64,000 bases of DNA from contig OZ004585.1 in the NCBI GenBank assembly GCA_963924555.1, positions 2,803,488 to 2,867,487 of the forward strand. Direction: 5' to 3'. The notes beneath the pieces were generated by a model that saw only the letters and a list, made by a program, of their open reading frames with translations, was not told where the DNA came from and searched no databases. Positions 1 to 10,904 of this stretch are shown here, piece after piece (within the stretch, counting starts at the first letter, position 1; every line of letters starts with the position of its first letter). The DNA comes from Crambe crambe (lineage: Eukaryota > Porifera > Demospongiae > Poecilosclerida > Crambeidae). The position numbers were made by a program, and so were the translations under genes.

Positions 1-1516
1 GTCCTTAGCTACTGTTCATACAATGATTTTCAGAGATTGCTGCAAGTTGAATAGAGCAGGACATAATTATTGGAGGTAGCTAGCATGCTCATCTGTTCCT
101 CTGATGAAAACCTGTCCAAGTTTCACCAAACTATTCTTATGAAACCTGTCCAAGTTGTACCAAGCATTTCCTCCATAGTAGCTATGCATGGCCAATGAGA
201 ATAAAGCATGTAGTTGTACCCTCATCCCTAGGTGATTCCACATGCGTTATTGCCATATCATGTAGCTGGCCAAGAGAACTAGCTATGCACTAGCTATGCA
301 TATTTGAGAAACTTCATGCAGAGACAGATGAACCACATGCTTAATGTGCTGGTTTATACTTGCGCATCATCATCTATTGTATTATAATCAGCAATAACAA
401 TGATAAAGTTGCTAGCAATAATAGCTAGTTATTTTGTATGCTCTGAGATCAATTTTGATTTGTAGATCTATGTAGTTGGTGGCTTCTTGATAACAAATGG
501 TAGAACAGAAACCATGATGCCCTGTAGAACAAAAGGTGTGTTTGCAGTTGTATAACCATGCAAGCCAATCAGGTTGCATTTGGGGTGTTTAGAGCTTGCC
601 CCAGCACACACTCTAAAAATGAAAGTGTGTATTGAAGGAATACTCTCTCTGTAAACTTGTTTTTAGAGTGCAGCCCATTATATATAGCTATATAGCTAGA
701 TTCAGGCTATCCCCTCACAGTAAAAACACTTATGTCATATGAGATGCATTTCCGGTATTCTTTGTTACATTTAACAGCAAAGGTTTGTCACAGGTTAATT
801 TGACATAAGATAAATAATAATGATGCATCATGATTATAATCTGTTATTTTGACAAAACTGTTTTTACTGTGCTCCAGTGGGCCTTGGGTGGAATAATTAT
901 GAAGTGCTGGGGCCATCATTTTATCATGTGCAGGAAAAAAAATTGTATGCACAGGGTTCTATAGCTAAATGCCTTGCACATGCTCAGTATACAGTGTGAG
1001 ATAACTCGAGATATGGACAGTTATTCATGCTGTGCCTGTGGGAAGATAACGTAATTATACATACCTGACTTTTCATTATAAGTAATGCTCCAATTAAACC
1101 CACAACTTGAGATGGATGAATGCTAGAATTATGACTGTTAGCATTAGCAAACGATGTGGCCCAAAATTGTATGATGGGTCCACCAAGGGAAAATGAAATA
1201 CTTGCAGAAATTCGGGCCTAAAAAGCTGTCAAGGATAATAATAGAATCAGTAATACTAGCTCTATAGCTAGCTAACTTATGGAGGATACAATGACACCGA
1301 GTTTCACATTATCAGTAGCTGCATATAGGCCTATGAAGATATTCGATATTGGTACTGCAAATACAAATAGCCAAAAAGGGACCATTTGAAGGACAGTCTG
1401 CTCACTATAATTATCATTATAGAGTAATGATTAATTTTTGGCCAACTTATCAGCTATAGCTACAGGGCTTTTTATAATAGACCTGTAGCTATAAGTAATT
1501 GTACAAGTACAGTAGC
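1..1516. other. Gene-free stretch
   Basis: AT-rich sequence with scattered TAGCTA-type words. I see no open frame with a recognisable protein, no RNA gene and no clear inverted repeat. Confidence 0.5.
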
Positions 1517-1887
1517 TAAGGGAAAAACATTTCCAAGGAGTGAAAAAAAAATGTAGTGATGACCATTGCTCAAAAAAGTAAGGAAACAAGGGTAGGGATG
1601 AAGGATGGAAGTGGGATTAATCTTTGTTCTGTATATCCAGCCAACAATCCCTAGGTATGTATCTTCAGATTATAGTGCAGTAATGTACGTATAGCTATAT
1701 ATATGTAGGGATTGTTGGCTGGATATAGCTACAGAACAAACCCGTTTCCATCCCTCATCCATTTCCATCCTTCATCCAGATGAAGGATGGAAATGAGATC
1801 AATCTCCCAATCCTTGTTTCCTTACTTTTTCGAGCAATTGCAATCTCTGCATTTTTTTTTTATTTCACGGAAATGTTTTCCCCTTAT
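1517..1887. mobile_element. MITE with long terminal inverted repeats
   Basis: The left arm (from about 1517, through the poly-A run at 1542 and the word AAGTAAGGAAACAAGG near 1578) reappears inverted at 1815-1887. The inner arms carry CCAGCCAACAATCCCTA at 1639 and its complement near 1708. The arms are over 100 bp with small differences, and there is no coding capacity. Half of a related element lies at 8555-8640. This is a non-autonomous DNA transposon; the superfamily was not determined. Confidence 0.75.
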
Positions 1888-3307
1888 AATAACAACAATA
1901 GGGATGAAGAAGAATCCAGCGACTTACCTGCTTGCTGTATTTCTAATAAGTTAGTCTTTTAAAAAGACTAGGAATGCCTCGGCACGACTTCAGTGACTGC
2001 AACCTTTATTATTAAACTTTCTAAATAATGAGCACTGAGCAACATGGCTTATTGTAGTAAGGTTTGTATTTACACAGCTAGTATTCTTGCTGTTCAATGC
2101 TTTCAAACTGCTGTTTTGAATGATTCTCACGCATAGCTTGATTGAGGTATGTGTACTGGAATTCTCCTTCAATATGGCTCTCTCTTTCGCACGTCAAAAT
2201 TAATGATCACCTAGTTCGTGTACATTGCAATCTCTGTTGTTTTTGTTCATTGCTGTCTTTTAGTCAGTTCTCTGCATGGGCTTAATTTGTTGGCAAAGAC
2301 GGCCAAGAAGCATCAGCACTCTCTTCATGGTGTAGCATTACTGCGTAGTGACTGCAAGCCTGAGCCTGAGCCTGTCTTTAGTACTGTAGAGCTTGAAGTT
2401 GTGTTGGCTTAGCTAGCTAGTAGCTAGTGCTAATAATGCACGTGCTCGATACGCATGCACCACGCATCATTGCGTGCACTATTAATACGTACCATCATAG
2501 ATAATTATAGATAGTCGCCTTTGGCACTGTGCCTCGGCACTCCGGTGCCGAGGCAAAAACGGTAAGCTCTCTGGTCCAGAAACTTGGTCTGCACTTTGTA
2601 GTACTGTAGGCTGGATAATCATTTCACAGTAGCTTTTGTTAAGTCTACTGAGCTAACACTTTTGTATTAGTCTATATGCGGTGCGTGCCAGTGTTTGCGT
2701 CATTCCTAGCTACATAGCTACCGTAGAGAGAGCTACTGCTCTCTCTGATAGCCTATATGTTGTTCTGTCACTTCTTTCATTCAGCAGCTAGCTACATAGC
2801 AAGCTGCTGCATGCTTGCATACATGTATACATAGAATTGCAGCAAATTAATGTATAGACTAATAGCAAAGCTGTAGTATAGCAACTGGGTTCATGTTATA
2901 TCTACATAATTATATACATGATGTTTGCTGCATACATACTTACATGGAGGATCTCTATAGCTTGCTAGCTTGTTAGCTATTAAGCAATGAAAATGGTCTT
3001 ACAAGCTGTAGCTATTTAATACAGTAGCTACTATACACACACACACACACACACCTTAAATCTCCTCTTACGTCATTTGCCAAAAAGCCAAAACCAACCA
3101 TGTAAAGAATCCACCCAACAACCGATGCTATGATCCATGACAGAGTAATCTGGATTGGTATTAAGTGCATGCAGTGGCTATAATTATTGCTTCACATACC
3201 ACATATATCAGTAAAGTTTTATTCATGATTGAAATTCAATTAATTGACGGACTGATAAACTTGCAACTTGCAGCAAAATGAATCTTTGATCTCTATAAGT
3301 TATCCTA
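1888..3307. other. Gene-free stretch with a short (AC)n
   Basis: Contains an (AC)n tract at about 3034-3054 and a palindromic dispersed repeat at 2735-2756 (separate entry). Short open frames here show no recognisable domain. Confidence 0.45.
2735..2756. repeat. Dispersed 22-bp palindrome, copy 1
   Basis: A perfect 9-bp stem (AGAGAGAGC / GCTCTCTCT) around the 4-base loop TACT. Read on the minus strand it is flanked by ATC, as are the other copies at 15540, 38262, 41161 and 46133. Confidence 0.6.
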
Positions 3308-3368
3308 TAAAGAGTGTGAAAGTCACGCGCATAGTACACCGCAGTACAGTGCAGTATAGGCATGCGCG

Positions 3369-3376
3369 TGACGTCA
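3369..3376. promoter_or_regulatory. CRE-like palindrome upstream of transposase
   Basis: TGACGTCA lies 83 bp before the transposase ATG. It is the consensus site for CREB/ATF-type bZIP factors. The same octamer occurs twice upstream of the convergent YqaJ gene, so both promoters of the element share it. Confidence 0.4.
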
Positions 3377-3458
3377 CATTGAAAGCCTGCTGTAGCTGCA
3401 GCTGCATTGTGGTTTTTAGCTCGTTATTTTTCCTGTAAGTATACTCCAGCTAGTTGAA

Positions 3459-5009
3459 ATGGTTATTTGTATTGTTCCTGGGTGCTCCAAGCGTTCGGAC
3501 AGAGATAAGGATGTAGCTTTTTTCAGACTTCCCACCATTAGAACTGGAAAGAATGAGGAGGAGTTGGAGCTGAGCAGGAGAAGAAGAGCTGGCTATTTGG
3601 CTGCAATTGGTAGAGACTTAAGTAGTCATGATTTAAGAAATGTCAGAATTTGTTCCAAGCATTTTATTTCTGGAAGGCCAGCTTATTTGTTCGACCAATT
3701 CAATCCTGACTGGCTTCCCACACAAAATATGAGGTCTAGATGCAACATGAAAGCATTACATCAGTGTCATGATTGCTATCTCCGAAGAAAGTCCAGAAAT
3801 GCACGCATTCATGCACCACCAACAGAACCAGTTAAATCATCAATAACACCAGTTACTTCCATTGATTCAGCACACATTCATGCAGCACCAACAGAAACAG
3901 TAAAATTAACACCAGTTACTTCCGTTGATTCAGTTAATGTATTGATTGAAGCAGATGAGCCATCAACTGATGATATACCTGCTACCGAAGTCAGCAGATA
4001 CTCAGATGCACAGAGCCAAACTGAGGATAATATTGCACAATTAAGAACTGAACTGAACAATGCTTACGAAACCATACACACTTTAAGGACCAAAGTTAGT
4101 AAGATTACTCCCTTCACTGAATTAACTCTACAGGATCAACAAAAGAAATTTATTAAGCACTACACAGGGTTACCTAATTTTGAAGTACTTAAGGCAGTGT
4201 ATGACTTTGTCTCCTCCAGTAGCAAATTTGGAAACACAAAATTGGAACCATTTAGAGAGTTTGTGCCTTACACTGGTGAAACTACGGCATAATTTCACTT
4301 ACCAAGACCTTGCATATCGTTTTGATGTACACTATTCTACTGTATCAAGGATTTTTTTGAAGTGGTTAACCATTATGAATATTAGGCTCGGTCCTTTGAT
4401 TATCTGGCCCACAAGAGAGATACTGTGGAAAACTACACCAGAGTGCTTTCGTGAAGAATTTGGGTGTAAAGTGTGTGTGATATTGAAGTATTTATTGAAA
4501 GACCATCCAACCTCCTTGCTCGTGCATGTACATGGTCCTCATATAAACACCACAATACCGTCAAATTTCTCATTGGCATTGCTCCTCAAGGTACTGTTTC
4601 TTATATTTCTGCTGCCTGGGGTGGAAGGGTGAGTGACAAGTATTTGACTGAGAATTGTGGAGTTCTGAACAAATTGCTACCTGGTGATATTGTACTAGCT
4701 GATCGGGGATTTGACATTGCTGATTCAGTCAGTGCATTTCAGGCCAGGTTACACATTCCAGCATTTATAAGAGGGAAGGACCAATTATCAGCAGCAGAAG
4801 TTGAAGAGACCAGATCTCTGGCTAATGTACGCATACATGTAGAAAGAGTTATTGGTGCAGTACGCCAAAAGTTCTCCATTTTACAGGGAACACTTCCCAT
4901 TGATATGATCACAATGAGAGCTGGAGAGGAGTGTCCAATCGTTGATAGGATAGGCAGAGTTTGTTGTGCCCTCAGCAATATTTGTGACTCAGTTGTGCCA
5001 TTTAATTGA
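3459..5009 (+). pseudogene. THAP-domain DDE transposase (ISL2EU type), two frameshifts
   Basis: This would bind the element ends and catalyse cut-and-paste transposition in the nucleus. The first frame (3459-4292) starts with a THAP zinc finger, roughly residues 1-90: CIVPGC near the start, then C-x2-H in ICSKHF, then the WLPTQN end. A Thr/Val-rich linker and a short coiled coil follow. The protein then changes frame near 4265 (LTLVKLRHNFTYQDLAYRF, a helix-turn-helix of the HTH_Tnp_4 kind). It changes again near 4470, in a TG-rich run, into a DDE_Tnp_4 catalytic domain: [12 protein letters not shown] with the first Asp, LADRGFDI with the second, and HVERVIG with the Glu. It ends VVPFN. All three catalytic acids remain, and only single-base-scale frame slips disrupt it. 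Introns at the breaks are unlikely, because the conserved motifs run straight through them. Confidence 0.85.
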
Positions 5010-5108
5010 CTAGAGATCATGTATCCTCATCATTATTAGCTACATTAAAACATGATTACATAATAATATAATGATAATCTGTTAGTAGCTATAGTGTACA
5101 CGATGTTA

Positions 5109-7070
5109 CTACTCTTCCCTCTTTCTCCTCTTTCTTGAATATTCAGGAAGTAATCTGCAATCAGGGCAGTACCATCTACACTTTGGAACTGACTTTAGCT
5201 TCAAACATTTGGTATGAAACCATTCAATTGAGCATTGAGGATTGTCGCACCCAATCATTTCTGACGAGGCAGAGCCATCTGTGGGTTCTGGCTGTCTACA
5301 GTAGCAGTAAAGATGTTTTGTGGGTTCTGTAGTTTCGCTGACTGAAGCTGAGGTACTAGCTGCAGATGTGCAGGTTCTTGGAGTGGCATTTTGGATTGGT
5401 CTTGTGTACCACTTTCCAATAAGTTCTGGTAAAATGCAGACCTTAAAGAAATGTTCTGCTTTGCTGACACAGACATGCCAAAATTCAGGATCAGGGTAAA
5501 TCCTTTCAATATGCATGCTAGGACTACTTTCAGGAAATGTGCAGACACAAAAATCGCAGTATGGTACTTCGCAAACAAAGATCTGTGTTTGCACTTGGTA
5601 ATAGTAGGCATGCTTTTTATCGAGATGAATTGAACCATCCACAACTATTAAACATGACTTGCTATTCAAAACAGTTGCTTCAATATCTTCATCTTTGTTG
5701 CAAAGTGGACACTTGATCTCAACTGCACCCTTTCCACAACAATCACATGCAACGATGCTATCTGGGGAGGCACCAAGGTGTGGCCATTTGGGATTGAGAA
5801 ACAGGCCACAATTTTTTACTGAAAAAACTTGATGCTTACTTGACTGACTGCTAGTATACTGCTCCAGTGCAAAAGTCTCATGTTGACAACCCCACTGTGT
5901 GGCTTGGGTGCATATCTTGTATGCCTCTGGATAACAGATGGCCTTGACCAATGATTGTGATGGCATAGCTGGATCAGTATGGCAGGCTTGCTTCATACGA
6001 GATGCAGTAATTCTCCCTGCTCTGAATTTAAACCACAATTTAGATTCAGTTTGCTTCACTGTTTCTTCTCTGACAGCTTTAGCCATATCATTAGTAATAT
6101 TGATAGTAACAGAATCACAAACCAATAGTAATTCTGAGTAGGTAAGAGCAAGATATTTTGATTCATAGAGAGAATGGAGGGGTGAAGGAAAATTGCATGC
6201 CATTTCTGGTTTTCGGAATATACCTAGCTATCACAGAACTTCGGGACTACATGTAGAAAGAATTGCTGGATTATTATCCGACTGAGAAAGAAGACTAAAG
6301 AATGATTGAAGTTCAGATATATCTGGTGGGATTGCACTTTGTTTGGTGGATGGAGTGGATGAGGATGCTGATAAACTGCCAGTTGTAATAGAATTGTCGA
6401 TCTTATTTTTTTTACTATTCGGGGAGGAAAAGTCTAACCTGCAAATAAGGAATCTTATTTTGAAAAGCAGGAATAAGCCATTGACATTCTTGCTGTGTGC
6501 AAGTAGGCTTGCCAGCAATCCTCACCACAGTCTCCAGGTGGAAGAGAATAGCAGCTATGTGAGTACAGACCTCACCGAGACCAGCCATGCACTTGCAATG
6601 AGCGCAGCAAACCTCTCCAGTTTCTTCCATGATGATCCAGCACATTAGAGGTGGTTCATTACAAGACTGAGAATGTCTAACCTATTATAATTAAAGCTCT
6701 ATATTAATTTTTATGGGGCAATGATAGCTATATACATTATACATACTTTTCCAGTGACAACATACTTCTCTTCTAACTTCCAAGTAGCTACATTCTTTAT
6801 CCAGCCACTAGTAAACTGGTTGTATGCTTCCAGTGATTTATAAGCCTTGAATTGCTTTGCAGAGATGTAGCTAGTTTGGAGCACCAGGTAAGAAACTAAG
6901 TCTGCAGAAGTAAAGGGAGGAGGTGTGGGAGACTCTTTGTACTGATGCAGAACGGATCTATTCCTCCAATCAGTTGCAATCTCTGCAAATATCTTTGTTT
7001 GGCTTCTAGCGGAAGTTTCTGAGCGTAGCAGGACATGGTGTGTGGTTAGACCTAGACAGACATACCGCAA
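5109..7070 (-). pseudogene. SWIM / YqaJ-nuclease / PHD-finger protein of the ISL2EU element
   Basis: This is the second protein of the element; YqaJ domains are lambda-exonuclease-like nucleases. Reading leftward: an N-terminal part at 7070-6747, an intron at 6682-6746 with GT/AG ends and matching phase, then a SWIM zinc finger (CCAHCKCMAG, GEVCTH; 6650-6540) and a Ser-rich linker. The YqaJ core (6140-5420) shows RAGRITASRMK, LGASPDS, the catalytic-type VEIKCP and YYYQVQTQ. A C-terminal PHD finger (C4-H-C3; YCYC, CDNPQC, WFHTKC, WYCPDC; 5310-5130) follows. It is broken by a frame change near 6430 and by two adjacent in-frame stops at 6226-6231. No in-frame ATG is seen at the 5' end, so the true start is unclear. 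Confidence 0.8.
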
Positions 7071-7116
7071 AAATGCAGCTGCAGTAATTGTGCACCAAAA
7101 TGGCCGTGCACGTTCA

Positions 7117-7139
7117 TGACGTCATCATTCGTGACGTCA
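7117..7139. promoter_or_regulatory. Two CRE-like palindromes upstream of the YqaJ gene
   Basis: TGACGTCA occurs at 7117-7124 and 7132-7139, spaced 15 bp start to start, just outside the 5' end of the minus-strand gene. It mirrors the single site before the transposase gene. Confidence 0.4.
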
Positions 7140-7411
7140 CTGCAAACGCTTTATCTAATATAGCTTTCTCTCTTGATGTTGGTCTCTCGATAGGGACTGG
7201 CACATTATGCTTTTTTGCTTCCCTATTATTCTATTCTATAATTCCAGCTGTACTAGAGATGCTCGTATAGCATTAGTTGGGCGAGCAAGTAGCCAGTGGT
7301 CATTTCAATGTGCTCCTCCCTCACTTATGATTATATAGCCCCAACAGTGATTTTCGATATCTAGCTATTCAGATTATTAACTGACTTGGTGCATTCCCAG
7401 TTAGCATTAGA

Positions 7412-7760
7412 GTGTCTTCTCTGAACCCAGGCTACCACTCCTGTTCAGACTCAGTAGATAGTCTCTCAAATAATGAGCCCTCATATGCTCTAATCTGGCA
7501 GCTCTGTGTTCTGCTGACTCTGCTCTCCTTCTGGCTCTCATTTGCTCTGCTCTTGCAGCATTATCTTCTGCTGACTCTGTACATTCCCTCCTCCTGGCTC
7601 TATCTGTCGCATTTCTTTGCTAGTCTTGTTTTTCTCTGTTCCTTTGACTCTGTTCTCCTTCTAGCTCTGTCTCTTTCATTTCTTTCATTCTTTGCTGGTC
7701 AGTTTCTAGAGGGTGTTCTGGGGCCCTCCTTCGCTTGTTTTCTGGTTCTCTGGGTTCCAT
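7412..7760 (-). pseudogene. Fragment of an Arg/Glu/Ala-repeat transposon-type protein
   Basis: The minus strand from an ATG at 7760 reads as a basic, Glu-rich peptide (MEPREPENKRRR). After a stop and frame change it continues as two copies of a motif like MRARRRAESAEHRAARLEHM. Such charged repeats occur at the N-terminus of Helitron-like and other transposon proteins; I cannot name the family. The opposite strand looks hydrophobic only because it is the complement of this. Confidence 0.4.
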
Positions 7761-7770
7761 AATACTCGCT

Positions 7771-9260
7771 ACAATAGTGTTTCAACTTCAAGCTTAACGA
7801 AAATGATTGCTTATTATGACGTTGCTTAGTAGCTATTTCACGCATGCGCATTTTGAGTGACGTACGTGTAACATATAAATATCGCAATTTTCCATTTTGA
7901 CCAATTAGTGTGGGGCTTCGCTCGCTTCGCTCGCTCGCCAATAAAGTCATTATTCTTTTTTTACTGACTTATTATTCTTTGATTATGCTCGTACCTGATG
8001 TCATATGTATTTGAAAGACTACATAAATAGTTATTAGCAGACAAGTTTGGTCAAGCTAGGCTAGCTAGTGTAGGCACACATGATAAATACATTCAAGATC
8101 AACCATGAAGTTCACTTTCAATAGCCTATTATGCCAGCATTATGCTTCCTGCTCTGATAGACCTATTATTCCCAAAACTATGCTGGCAGAATGTGCCAGT
8201 CCCTATCTCTCGATGCTCATGCTCAAAGCGTAAACCCTAGGCACTAGTCTGGTCATGAATCAAGCCTTGATGCAACAGAATATCAGGTACATATCAGTAA
8301 AAGCCTTAAAAATTATATACAAAATTAGGTCAATGGCAATCTTATTATAAACTATAGCATTAGTCCTTCATTTTGGCTCATACAATATTATGATGAAACC
8401 TCCAGTGAACTACATAGCTACAATACGTGAACTTTAACTTTAGATAGCAGGATCACAGCATCCAGTTGCCTATAATAAAATAATAGAGCAGGATCACAGC
8501 ATCCAGTTGCCTGTAATAAAATAATACAGCATTACATCATGAAGCTACCCGACATATATGTAGGGATTGTTGGCTGGATGTACAGAACAAAGATTGATCC
8601 CATTTCCATCCTTCTTGTTTCCTTACTTTTTTGAGCAGTGCGGTCATCCCGCTATTCTGTGATCTCTTATACTTTATTTTATCCTAATAATCATTCACAG
8701 TAGCTTTTGTTCTTGTGTTACTGATATTTACATAGCATGTTTTCCCACACATGATAGCTATAATGTGCAGCAAGGAGTTATAGCTACATAGGTATACATA
8801 TAAGTGATTGTTCATAACGTTAAGATGTGTACATTATATCAGTTTGCAACTGTTCATCTGTTTTGATTGCTGTGCTTAGTTCTCTTGTGGATTGCCTGTG
8901 TAGGCAAGAGAACTAAACACATGCAGCTATCAAATCACAGGCAAGAGAACATAATATAAACACAGCTATCAAATCACAGGCAAGAGAACTAAACACATGA
9001 TGATGTATACATCTAACACAAACAGTGCTCTTGAGCCATTCAATGCTGTGATATTATTGTAGTTCTCTATCACAATTATAATCGAAAATCTAAATCTAAA
9101 AAGTTGTCATGAAAATTGAATGCACAAACAGCTAGCTAGCTAGTTATTAGCATAAGCAATGTACGTATAGAATAAAGCTGTGAGGCAAAAATGAATTGAA
9201 AAAAAGCTATAATACATAGCTATAGTTATGATCTACTACATGTTATAGTATAGTCTTCAG
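7771..9260. other. Repeat-rich spacer
   Basis: Holds a half copy of the 1517-1887 MITE (about 8555-8640), a 42-bp near-duplication around 8450/8490 (CAGGATCACAGCATCCAG), and a tandem repeat (8901-8999). The stretch 8240-8440 resembles 17780-17900, pointing to an old dispersed repeat. No gene seen. Confidence 0.45.
8901..8999. repeat. Tandem repeat, about 37-bp unit, near three copies
   Basis: Units contain AGGCAAGAGAACTAAACACA followed by GCTATCAAATCAC. The same array is found downstream of the paralogous gene at 20199-20292, so it was duplicated together with that gene. Confidence 0.65.
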
Positions 9261-10904
9261 TCAATTTCTGAGTCTACTTAGTTTCTGTGGAAAGCATTTC
9301 CTCATAAAAATATATAAATAGAATATAAGAATTAAGAATGCACAAACAAATGCTCCAAGAACAGTAAAAGGCAAACTATGTGTCATGAACAATCCACTCA
9401 TATACCTGAAATGTCCTATTGAAAGCAGTGCAAAGCAAAGAGTAGCAGATCTATTGTAGAAGTCTATTTTGTAAGGACGGAAAGTCCCAAATAGAATAGT
9501 AGCCATTAAAAGAGAAAGGAAATTAACTACTTTAACATGTAAAGTATTCCTTATGAATCCTGAAGTTAGATTCAGGAATCGGATCAGTAAATATACTCCA
9601 GCAAAGCAGCGATAGTCCAGTGTGTTGTTAGTTCCATTCTTGAAGCAGCCTTGAAAGTAGTCCATGAATATGTGAAGGTAATCCCAGCGAACTCTAGGAA
9701 AGCAACCAAGTAACTTCTGGAAGATTTTGATGGGATATACAAAGAAGAGAACCATTGGAAGGATATTAAAGACTATGAGAACAAGAACAGCTAGTATGAA
9801 GTAAGGTTTGTGTTCTTCACCAAGGTATGGCACTGAAGCATTATACAGAGTAAATTGGGTAGTATTTTGTGCTACTAACAACGAACCATCATTTTCTGAA
9901 ATTTGTGTATGACTTATGAGAGCATGACTCGTATACAGGATTTTGGAATAAGACAAGATGAAATAAGTAGTAAATGCATTGATGATACCAGACTTAGCAT
10001 CTTCAAAATGAAGGGAAGAGTATTTTTGAATGCAAGCTAGACACTTTTTGAATGGTTTCCACATAAGCACTAAAAGTTTGTAGTCTTTATCGTATAATTC
10101 TATGGAAATATACGTCAATATGATCAGCATCAGAGGATAGAATGCTATAATGTACTCAAAGGATAACACTTGTAGAGTGGAATAGTGATTGCTAATGCAG
10201 AAGGGAGGATAGACGTAACGAAAGAAATCCAAATTCCAAGTACCTGCTATAGTTATGAGAAACAATGTCAATGACCTATGCTTGTACACAGACAAACCTG
10301 GGTGAGTATTAATTCCATAGAGCACGAGTTGACTACAGCATATCACTGCATTCATGTGCGCTTCTGTTGCATAAAAATTGCAAAAAATGACTATCAGGAA
10401 GAAAACTGTTAATGGAGTCAGTGCTAAGGTGAAGTAAAGAAGCCATCCACGGAGAATCCCCAAGCATTCAGTACACTCGTAGCTGTAGGACAGTACTGCA
10501 ACTCCTTTTGACGAATTGTCACAATGGCTACACAGGAGACCATTGCGATTCAACCAGCCACAGGTAAAACTGTTTAAACTCTTTGAATCCTTTGGTTGTG
10601 GAATATACATTCTATCCACTGCCTGACTATCATTGATATCTCTTGCATAAGGACACAGACCAACCATTACAACATCTCTGGATTTCTGATAGGTCATGCA
10701 AGATGAGGCTTGTAGTTCTACTCTTTTTCTTGACTCACACAATATAACTCCTCCAAGATCACTGCCACACTCACATCCTCCAAGAGAGCTGACAAGATAC
10801 CATGTTGGACATATTCTATTTCTTTTTTCTTGGAGTAAATCCTGTGCAGAATCCAAACTCACTAGGGCCAAAATAACCAAGAGTTTGAATTTAATAGGTT
10901 CCAT
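9261..10904 (-). CDS. Multi-pass membrane protein with Cys-rich ectodomain, paralog 1
   Basis: One uninterrupted 547-residue frame from a true ATG. Residues 1-21 form a signal peptide (LLVILALVSLDSAQ). Residues 30-150 are a Cys-rich ectodomain with NRNGLLCSHC and ECTEC, an EGF-like tail typical of this family. About seven or eight hydrophobic spans follow, the first from residue 149 (GWLLYFTLALTPLTVFFLI). Conserved family words are NLDFFRYVYPPFC, FILSYSKI and IFMDYFQGCFKNGT. I know such modules as the membrane end of large uncharacterised sponge and cnidarian proteins; ligand and function are unknown, and a sensory or adhesion role is a guess. The paralog at 20502-22187 is nearly identical. 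A TGA here replaces an AGA there, so this copy lacks 11 C-terminal residues. Confidence 0.85.
   Translation of the reverse strand: MEPIKFKLLVILALVSLDSAQDLLQEKRNRICPTWYLVSSLGGCECGSDLGGVILCESRKRVELQASSCMTYQKSRDVVMVGLCPYARDINDSQAVDRMYIPQPKDSKSLNSFTCGWLNRNGLLCSHCDNSSKGVAVLSYSYECTECLGILRGWLLYFTLALTPLTVFFLIVIFCNFYATEAHMNAVICCSQLVLYGINTHPGLSVYKHRSLTLFLITIAGTWNLDFFRYVYPPFCISNHYSTLQVLSFEYIIAFYPLMLIILTYISIELYDKDYKLLVLMWKPFKKCLACIQKYSSLHFEDAKSGIINAFTTYFILSYSKILYTSHALISHTQISENDGSLLVAQNTTQFTLYNASVPYLGEEHKPYFILAVLVLIVFNILPMVLFFVYPIKIFQKLLGCFPRVRWDYLHIFMDYFQGCFKNGTNNTLDYRCFAGVYLLIRFLNLTSGFIRNTLHVKVVNFLSLLMATILFGTFRPYKIDFYNRSATLCFALLSIGHFRYMSGLFMTHSLPFTVLGAFVCAFLILIFYLYIFMRKCFPQKLSRLRN

Larger units (their letters stand above)
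3308..7156. mobile_element. ISL2EU-type DNA transposon, decayed
   Basis: The pairing of a THAP plus IS4/5-like DDE transposase on + with a convergent SWIM/YqaJ-nuclease gene on - is the arrangement known for ISL2EU elements. Possible terminal repeats are ATAAAGAGTGTGAAAG near 3309 and, inverted, a similar ATAAAGCGTTTGCAG near 7155; the match is weak, so the ends are tentative. Both genes carry frameshifts or stops, so the copy is probably not autonomous now. Confidence 0.7.

Noticed and set aside
1780..1962. 60-residue + frame
   Set aside because: It starts inside the arm of a MITE and shows no protein-like conservation.
7412..7762. Plus-strand hydrophobic frame looking like a membrane protein
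   Set aside because: Its Leu/Ser richness is the complement of a charged Arg/Glu repeat on the minus strand, which has a better family pattern.
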